A DNA stretch of 11,044 nucleotides from an uncultured Parabacteroides sp. Lineage in GTDB: Bacteria; Bacteroidota; Bacteroidia; Bacteroidales; Tannerellaceae. A program made the translations under genes and the position numbers. The notes below the pieces were generated by a model, which searched no databases, was not told where the DNA came from, and was given only the letters and a program-made list of their open reading frames with translations. Location: contig CAAGLQ010000095.1 of NCBI GenBank assembly GCA_900770835.1, positions 1 through 11,044 of the forward strand. The letters are read 5' to 3'. Positions 6,235 through 11,044 of this stretch are shown piece by piece; positions within the stretch are counted from its first letter, which is position 1, and each line of letters starts with the position of its first letter.

Positions 6235-9200
6235 TTAGAAAGTCACATTTAATCCGGCAGCCACTACCTTTGTCAACGGATAAACCGCTCCTTGGATACT
6301 GCCACCATCGATCTGCTCGGGATCCATCGTCTTCATCAGCTTCGTCCCTGTCCACAGATTCTCACCGCTGACATAGACGCGCACATTCGACAGACAGATC
6401 TTCTGTACCAGACTCTTCGGCAGGGTGTAACCCAACTGCACATTCTTCAGCCGGATGTAAGCCGAACTCTGGATGTAACGCGATTGTGCACGCAGATTCT
6501 TCGCATTGTCCTTGACAGGACGTGGCAAATAGGCATCCAAATTCGGTCCCAGTGGATTGGTGGTGTCTTCCGGACGGAAGTAATCGAGGTTTTCCGTATA
6601 GCAGGAAGAGAACCAACGGTTGTCCGTCATACCCCAGAAATAGACGCAGGTGGAGCTGGGCGAGAAGTCACGTTTCATGACACCTTGGAAGAAGAGTCGG
6701 AAATCAAAGCCTTTGTAGGCTCCGGTCAGATCCAAACCAAACCGATAACGGGGTGAGTTGTTACCGAGTTTCACCAAATCACCATGATCTGACAACAGGT
6801 TCTTGCCATTGTTGACCTTTCCATCACCATTCAGATCGGCATACATAATGTCACCGGCTTCCCATTTGCTTCCCAAACTGCTCTGATTGGCCACTGCCAG
6901 ATGGGCATCCATCTCCTCTTGCGTCTTGGCAATGCCAACCGTCTGATACCCCCAAATCTCGCCTATCTTCTTGCCGGTATAATAGGCTGAACCCAAGGAG
7001 CCGGTCGGGTTGGGATAGTTAGTGATTTCGGTCTGTGCATCACTCAAGGAGAGACGTACTCCATAATCAATCTTGTCGGCAATCCGATCTTTCCACGAGA
7101 GTGATAATTCCCAACCGTAGGTCTTCAGGTCGGTATTGTTCATCTTGGGCACCGTAGCACCTAAGGTGACCGGCAATTCAGGTGCAGGACCTACCATATC
7201 GACCGTCTTACGGATGTAATAGTCAAACGATCCGGAAAGGCGGTTCGACAACAGGGTCCAGTCCAAACCCAAGTTTAAGGTGCGGACGGTCTCCCAAGTC
7301 AGATCCGAATAGATCAGATTCGGGGCACTGGAAATGTTCGGTTTGGCACCATTCAAAAGCCAGGAACCGGCTGCTGTGCTGGTCTTCATCAACGAATAGG
7401 TCGGATACCACAACGAGGTGTTCTGGTTACCCAACACACCATACGAGGCACGTATCTTCAACTGATCCAGGAATTGCTGGGTCGGTTCCATGAATGCCTC
7501 TTTCGCCAGGTTCCAGCCGACGGAAACGGAAGGGAACCAACCCCAACGCGTGCCACGACGGAAACGCGAAGTACCATCATAACGCAAGTTGGCCTCCAAC
7601 AGATAGCGTCCTTGATAATCGTAGTTGATACGTCCGAAGAAGCCGGCCGTGGCCCATTCCCGACGTTCACCTGATAAGGTAGGAACCACCTCCTTGCCGT
7701 CGTAGTCAACGCCCGACGTCAAGTCCAATTCGGGCAGATCGTTTAGCATCACCCCTTCACGCTGTCCAGAGAAGGACTTTTGTTTCAGCAGTTCACTTTG
7801 AAAACCAACCAAGCCTTTGAAGGTGTGGCCGCTTTCCAGACTGAGTGTATAGTCGGTATAGGCATTGATGTTCCAATAGTGCTGTTTCTGATACGATTCT
7901 TTCACGTAGGAGGGCTTGGTGTGTACATAGAGATCTCCGTTCAAATCATGCTTGTAGATCATCAGCTTGTCTTCATGTACATCGTTGTTCTTCGTACGAT
8001 AGTTGATATCCGCATAGATTTTCCAGTCCTTGACAAATTCGGCGGTCAGCTTTAACTGCTGGTAAAGCCAGTCGGTTTTAGCCAAGTTCTTGCCACCCTG
8101 CTCCAATGCGATCACACGGGTCAGACCATCCCATAAATAGCCATTCGGGTCGTACAGCGGAACCACCGGAGCTGAATAGGCTGTTCGACGCATCAGGTCC
8201 GTCGTCAGGTAGGTAGGCTGTTGAACCTCTTCGCGAATGAAGCGGTTACTATAGTTCATCGTGACGAATTTGCCCAATTTGGCGTTCAGCTTAACCGTTG
8301 CTGTATAGCGTTTGTACTTGTCATCGCCCCAGTTCAGCAAACCATCCTGTCCCAAGTAGTTAGCCGACACATAATAGTTGATATCCTCCTTACCTCCTGT
8401 CAGGCTGAAATTGTGCTCTTGTGAAAGGGCATGATCTTTATAGGTAATGTCATACCAGTCGTTGTTGGCATTGCCATATTGGAAGGGGCTCAACGATTCC
8501 CACTTGTTGCCCTGGCTGGGGCGAGGCATACTTTCGGTCAACTTGCCAGCCTGAAAATCTTGGATGCGCTGGAGCGTCTCATCGCTATAATAAGCACCTG
8601 AGCCAGCATTCATATACGCCTCATTGAAATAGAGAGCATAAGTGTAAGAATCGACAAATTTTGGCAAACTGATCGGAGAAGAGACACGTAAACTGTTGTT
8701 GTAATTGACAGAAATTTTGCCTGCCTTTCCCTTTTTCGTAGTGACCAAAATCACACCGAAGGGAGCACGAGATCCATAGATGGATGAGGAAGCCGCATCC
8801 TTCAAGACCGAGATGCTCTCAATATCCTGTGGATTGATCGAGTTCAAATAGCCCTCCATACCATCTATCAGCACCAGCGGGTTGCCGGTCGAACCGTCAC
8901 CAATCGTAGTGGTCCCTCTGACATTCAGACTGGCTCGATCGCCCATACCGCCACTGCTTTGGTTGACATTCAATCCAGGAACAACTCCTTGCAGAGCCTG
9001 TACAGCTGTCATAACCGGTCGCTCTTGCAGGGCTTTTGTATCTGCAACACCAACCGAACCTGTCAGGTTCACCTTTTTCTGCGTGGCAAAACCGACTACC
9101 ACCACTTCATCCAACGCCTCCGAATCTTCGGCCAGCTGAATTGTCAAATTCGTCCGATTATTGACTGCCACCTCTTGGGCGGCATATCCAATGTAGGAAA

Positions 9201-9726
9201 TGGTGAGCTGAGCATTGCCGGCTGCCTCCAGCATAAAGTTACCATCTATGTCAGTAATCGTTCCGTTAGTTGTACCCTTGACTACTACATTGGCACCGAT
9301 AATGGGCTCACCATTCTTATCGACTACGGTACCCTTTACCTGCTTGCTCTGCTGTGTAGCTTGTGCGTTGGACAGGATAATCTGGTTGTTGACAATCTTG
9401 TAGCTTACGTTTGTGCCAGCGAAAAGCTTTTGCAAGGTCTCTTCGAGGCTGGATGCTTTGACATCAAGCGATACTTTCCGGTTGAGATCGACGGTACGAT
9501 CAGAGGCCACAAAGGTGTAGTTGGTCTCTTTCTCAATCTGATCCATCACTTGCTCTACCGTTGCGTTGCGCATGGAGAGTGTGACTGTTACGTTCTGAGC
9601 GTACAGGTCGCTCAACTGAGGTTGGATGGCCGTCAGCATAAAGGCACAGAGGCCCGTTCGCATCATTCTCGGCCAAAGGGATGAATTGTTAGGTGCTTGC
9701 ATCCCTTGTGTTTGATTGAAATGCAT
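6235..9726 (-). CDS. susC-like: SusC/RagA-like TonB-dependent transporter with STN signalling domain
   Basis: The product has 1163 residues. A long signal peptide covers residues 1-44 (charged WPRMMR, hydrophobic core, LYAQ before N45). An STN domain at about 48-118 (VTLSMRNATVEQVMDQIEKE) is followed by a CarboxypepD_reg-like domain at about 130-200 (VKGTVVDKNGEPIIGANVVV). The TonB-box-like ALDEVVVVGF is at 204-213. The plug runs from about 217 to 335 (LNVRGTTTIGDG, PLVLIDGMEG, SISVLKDAASSSIYGSR), and a 22-strand barrel runs to the C-terminal Phe, as expected for BAM recognition. It imports oligosaccharides across the outer membrane using TonB energy. The STN domain marks transporters that signal to a periplasmic FecR domain, and a fecR-like gene lies directly upstream. 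ATG at 9726 is kept because the n-region fits. Later Met codons at residues 9, 21 and 22 are possible but less likely. A plus-strand promoter element overlaps this start codon. Confidence 0.95.
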   Translation of the reverse strand: MHFNQTQGMQAPNNSSLWPRMMRTGLCAFMLTAIQPQLSDLYAQNVTVTLSMRNATVEQVMDQIEKETNYTFVASDRTVDLNRKVSLDVKASSLEETLQKLFAGTNVSYKIVNNQIILSNAQATQQSKQVKGTVVDKNGEPIIGANVVVKGTTNGTITDIDGNFMLEAAGNAQLTISYIGYAAQEVAVNNRTNLTIQLAEDSEALDEVVVVGFATQKKVNLTGSVGVADTKALQERPVMTAVQALQGVVPGLNVNQSSGGMGDRASLNVRGTTTIGDGSTGNPLVLIDGMEGYLNSINPQDIESISVLKDAASSSIYGSRAPFGVILVTTKKGKAGKISVNYNNSLRVSSPISLPKFVDSYTYALYFNEAYMNAGSGAYYSDETLQRIQDFQAGKLTESMPRPSQGNKWESLSPFQYGNANNDWYDITYKDHALSQEHNFSLTGGKEDINYYVSANYLGQDGLLNWGDDKYKRYTATVKLNAKLGKFVTMNYSNRFIREEVQQPTYLTTDLMRRTAYSAPVVPLYDPNGYLWDGLTRVIALEQGGKNLAKTDWLYQQLKLTAEFVKDWKIYADINYRTKNNDVHEDKLMIYKHDLNGDLYVHTKPSYVKESYQKQHYWNINAYTDYTLSLESGHTFKGLVGFQSELLKQKSFSGQREGVMLNDLPELDLTSGVDYDGKEVVPTLSGERREWATAGFFGRINYDYQGRYLLEANLRYDGTSRFRRGTRWGWFPSVSVGWNLAKEAFMEPTQQFLDQLKIRASYGVLGNQNTSLWYPTYSLMKTSTAAGSWLLNGAKPNISSAPNLIYSDLTWETVRTLNLGLDWTLLSNRLSGSFDYYIRKTVDMVGPAPELPVTLGATVPKMNNTDLKTYGWELSLSWKDRIADKIDYGVRLSLSDAQTEITNYPNPTGSLGSAYYTGKKIGEIWGYQTVGIAKTQEEMDAHLAVANQSSLGSKWEAGDIMYADLNGDGKVNNGKNLLSDHGDLVKLGNNSPRYRFGLDLTGAYKGFDFRLFFQGVMKRDFSPSSTCVYFWGMTDNRWFSSCYTENLDYFRPEDTTNPLGPNLDAYLPRPVKDNAKNLRAQSRYIQSSAYIRLKNVQLGYTLPKSLVQKICLSNVRVYVSGENLWTGTKLMKTMDPEQIDGGSIQGAVYPLTKVVAAGLNVTF

Positions 9727-9733
9727 ATCTTTG
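9705..9733 (+). promoter_or_regulatory. Candidate Bacteroidota-type promoter, antisense to the susC start
   Basis: TATCTTTG at 9726-9733 matches the TAnnTTTG -7 consensus of the Bacteroidota primary sigma factor exactly. CTTG at 9705-9708 matches three of four bases of the -33 TTTG element, although the 17-bp spacing is somewhat shorter than usual. A TTTG at 9711-9714 is too close. Transcription would start in the A-run near 9735-9741 and move away from susC towards fecR. No protein gene follows, only the hairpin and T-tract ending at 9834. Confidence 0.55.
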
Positions 9734-9736
9734 CAA

Positions 9737-9834
9737 AAAAATTTAATTAGTTACTTGAATGTTCGGGGTAATCCGAACGATAGTTTTCTGATTAGCGGCA
9801 GACGCAAGTGAGGGCTTACGTCTGCCGTTTTTTT
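9737..9834 (+). ncRNA. Predicted DonS-like cis-antisense sRNA against the susC leader
   Basis: The candidate runs from the predicted start near 9737 (plus or minus a few bases) to the T-tract ending at 9834, about 95-100 nt. It contains two hairpins. GTTCGG (9761-9766) pairs with CCGAAC (9773-9778) around GGTAAT, and a terminator stem occupies 9796-9827. It lies wholly opposite the untranslated leader of susC, starting about 10 nt upstream of the susC ATG, so pairing would cover the ribosome-binding region. Established knowledge: DonS of Bacteroides fragilis and related sRNAs are cis-encoded, lie near the susC start in ECF/anti-sigma-regulated PULs and repress them. Position, size, strand and regulatory context here all fit that class. 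Membership is inference, because there is no expression evidence in the sequence alone. Confidence 0.65.
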
Positions 9835-9837
9835 CAT
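9751..9837 (-). CDS. Possible 28-codon leader ORF upstream of susC
   Basis: ATG at 9837 opens 28 codons (starting MKKTADVSPHLRLP, basic overall) that end in TAA at 9751-9753, 24 nt before the susC start. It lies in the untranslated region between fecR and susC and runs through both hairpins of the predicted antisense RNA. A mini-frame of five codons (MQQRS, 9865-9848) lies just upstream, 10 nt after an AGGAG sequence. The frame may be chance, since its codons are largely dictated by the hairpin sequence. If translated, it could couple leader structure or sRNA binding to susC expression. An upstream ATG at 9936 in the same frame overlaps fecR and is unlikely. Confidence 0.2.
   Translation of the reverse strand: MKKTADVSPHLRLPLIRKLSFGLPRTFK
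9796..9834 (+). terminator. Plus-strand intrinsic terminator of the antisense RNA
   Basis: CGGCAGACG at 9796-9804 pairs perfectly with CGTCTGCCG at 9819-9827. After one mismatch, AAG/CTT extends the stem inward and leaves a 6-nt loop. Seven T residues follow at 9828-9834. On the minus strand the hairpin is followed by CTAATCAG with no T-tract, so the signal is directional and does not serve the fecR transcript. No protein gene on the plus strand ends here. Confidence 0.85.
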
Positions 9838-9847
9838 GGATATGATC

Positions 9848-9865
9848 TTAGCTTCTCTGTTGCAT
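9848..9865 (-). other. Five-codon mini-ORF with AGGAG upstream
   Basis: ATG CAA CAG AGA AGC TAA begins at 9865 on the susC strand. AGGAG (complement of 9876-9880) stands 10 nt before the ATG, an unusually classical ribosome-binding sequence for this phylum. It may mark ribosome loading on the susC leader, or it may be coincidence. Confidence 0.15.
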
Positions 9866-9923
9866 AGGCGGTGTTCTCCTTTCTTCGATTTAAGTAAAAT
9901 GTTTTTATTGCTATACTCATTTT

Positions 9924-10853
9924 TTATTTTACCCATACGTCATAACGCTGACGGGAATAGGTATGATCGTTTTGTTGTTTAACTGTTGTAGCTGACCAAT
10001 GGATGGGGGCACTCATCCGTAGGTAATCCAAGATCTGTGGGAGGCTCTCGTTGGTGAAGGTGGCTCGGAAGCGTTGCGGTGTCCGACTCTCGTCATGCAG
10101 GTCTATATCGACATTGTAGCGACGTGCCAGTTGCTTGGTGATCTCTTCCATCGTGGCACTGCGGAAGATCAACTTGCCCTCTCGCCAGGCAGTTTCTGCA
10201 TCCACTTGTGCCCTTTGTATATGTATGATTGAAGCATTTTTATCGAAGATGGCCTGTTCGCCAGGGGCTAAAGATGCTCGTTGCTGACCGATCAAGATGT
10301 CCACGGCTCCCTGTTCCAAGGTGGTCTCGATGATTTCGTCATCAGTATATGCGTTGACATTGAACTTTGTGCCGTGTGCCATGACTCGCAATCCCTCCGT
10401 CGTAGTGACGTAGAAAGGATGTTCCCGATCGGATTGTACCTCGAAGTAGCCTTCGCCTTGAAGGGTGACATTGCGCTCCTCGCCTACGAAACGATTGGGA
10501 TAGCGCAAGGTACTTCCGCTGTTGAGCCAAACCTTTGAGCTATCCGGTAGGGTAATCTGTGTGACGATACCGGGGGTGGAGGTGGCCTCTAAATAGGCAA
10601 CGGCTTCTGACTGCCGGTTATCATTTATATGAAGGTAAGCGAGAGTGATCGTGGAGATCAGTAGAGGAATGATGAGGATTGCGGCGATATGCAGGAGGTA
10701 AAAGGTGAATCCTCTGCGCTGGCTGCTGTGGCACCGTTGCCAGGTCTGTTGCCAAGCCCGTTCGGTATCAATCGAGCGGTACTCTTGGATGGCTTCGTCG
10801 AGCGTCTTAGCCCGGTTCCACAGTTTCTGTATGTCGTCTGTATGTGCTGTCAT
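9924..10853 (-). CDS. FecR-family anti-sigma factor with DUF4974 C-terminal domain
   Basis: The product has 309 residues. I choose ATG at 10853 (MTAHTDDIQKLWNRAKTLDEA), because the in-frame ATG at 10901 adds a cysteine-rich 16-residue stretch unlike the family and probably untranslated. Residues about 1-48 form the cytoplasmic sigma-binding helices. One membrane segment lies at about 50-76 (LLHIAAILIIPLLISTITLAYL). The periplasmic FecR domain spans about 91-190, with LPDSSKVWLNSGSTLRYP, VTLQGEGYFEV and HGTKFNVNAY hallmarks. The C-terminal DUF4974 (STN-like) domain spans about 220-290, from AWREGKLIFRSATMEEI onward. It should hold an ECF sigma factor inactive until the STN domain of the SusC-like transporter signals substrate. 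The gene ends 197 nt before susC. No sigma factor gene is visible in the 191 nt upstream, although one is usually adjacent. Confidence 0.93.
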   Translation of the reverse strand: MTAHTDDIQKLWNRAKTLDEAIQEYRSIDTERAWQQTWQRCHSSQRRGFTFYLLHIAAILIIPLLISTITLAYLHINDNRQSEAVAYLEATSTPGIVTQITLPDSSKVWLNSGSTLRYPNRFVGEERNVTLQGEGYFEVQSDREHPFYVTTTEGLRVMAHGTKFNVNAYTDDEIIETTLEQGAVDILIGQQRASLAPGEQAIFDKNASIIHIQRAQVDAETAWREGKLIFRSATMEEITKQLARRYNVDIDLHDESRTPQRFRATFTNESLPQILDYLRMSAPIHWSATTVKQQNDHTYSRQRYDVWVK

Positions 10854-11044
10854 GTTATGTCCGTTTAGTGTATAGACACACAAAGAAACAAAACACGACA
10901 ACTATTTCATACTTTTTTTGCAGGGAAAACGATTTTTTTCGATAGGGTCATTTCCCGTAATAGATCAATTGTAGACCTTGAAGACGGTAGAAGTTAAATT
11001 TTCTGTCTCTACTGATTAAGGGAATCCGATTTGTAATGGCATGG
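10854..11044 (-). other. fecR upstream region, no complete gene
   Basis: These 191 nt precede the anti-sigma gene. One minus-strand frame is open from the window edge to a TGA near 10950 (ending RLQGLQLIYYGK). It could be the tail of an upstream gene, but I do not recognise it as a sigma factor. An inverted repeat GGGAAA/TTTCCC joins 10923-10928 with 10951-10956, and there are T7 tracts at 10913-10919 and 10933-10939 (A-tracts on the fecR strand). TTTCTTTG on the minus strand (complement of 10881-10888) resembles a TAnnTTTG -7 element with one mismatch, but no matching -33 element is seen. The promoter is unresolved. Confidence 0.35.

Noticed and set aside
6203..6355. Longer N-terminus for the SusD-like protein (ATG at 6355)
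   Set aside because: It would overlap the susC coding sequence and bury the lipoprotein signal 51 residues inside the protein.
8959..9684. 241-codon plus-strand open frame opposite the 5' part of the SusC-like gene
   Set aside because: It is a shadow of the STN, carboxypeptidase-like and plug region; the translation lacks family features and ends inside the opposite coding region.
9751..9936. 61-codon version of the susC leader frame
   Set aside because: Its start lies inside the 3' end of fecR and the extension is A-rich leader DNA; at most the 28-codon inner frame is plausible.
10854..10901. Upstream start for the FecR-like protein at 10901
   Set aside because: The added 16 residues are atypical, and the region looks like an untranslated leader or promoter. 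MTAHTDD at 10853 fits the family.

Overview
The window looks like a gut-type member of the Bacteroidota, most likely Bacteroides or Parabacteroides. The evidence is a TonB-linked SusC/SusD outer-membrane glycan importer pair, a FecR-type anti-sigma factor, a HU-like/DUF4469 protein, A-rich rather than Shine-Dalgarno leaders, and a match to the TAnnTTTG -7 promoter element of this phylum. The genus is inference.

The left end (1-595) is a small accessory or decayed region. It holds the last 25 codons of a putative Rpn/PDDEXK_2-type nuclease, a strong hairpin, a 47-codon unrecognised frame that may be frameshifted, a second terminator-like hairpin, and a cluster of TAATGCGG repeats and palindromes. 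From 596 onward every convincing protein gene lies on the minus strand. First comes a DUF4469 protein with an N-terminal HU-like domain (start at 1345), then a leader rich in small palindromes that carries another copy of the repeat.

The main unit is a polysaccharide utilisation locus (PUL), transcribed right to left: FecR anti-sigma factor (10853-9924), SusC-like transporter with an STN signalling domain (9726-6235), SusD-like lipoprotein (6202-4205), and a two-domain glycoside hydrolase (4177-1583). The hydrolase joins an N-terminal GH39-like clan-A barrel to a C-terminal GH105-like unsaturated uronyl hydrolase. Spacing of 32 and 27 nt indicates a susC-susD-GH operon. In the standard trans-envelope model, SusC binds glycan and its STN domain signals to FecR, which releases an ECF sigma factor that drives the operon. 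No sigma gene is visible, so it probably lies beyond 11044 or elsewhere. The GH105 domain suggests that the substrate is a lyase-generated uronic-acid oligosaccharide, but no lyase lies in the window.

The most interesting signal is on the plus strand between fecR and susC. A perfect TATCTTTG (-7 type) element overlaps the susC start codon in antisense. About 100 nt downstream there is a terminator with a 9-bp stem and seven T residues, and no plus-strand protein gene lies between them. This predicts a two-hairpin antisense RNA of about 95 nt covering the susC leader, much like the DonS class of cis-encoded PUL-repressing sRNAs in Bacteroides. The same leader also holds two small upstream frames on the susC strand.
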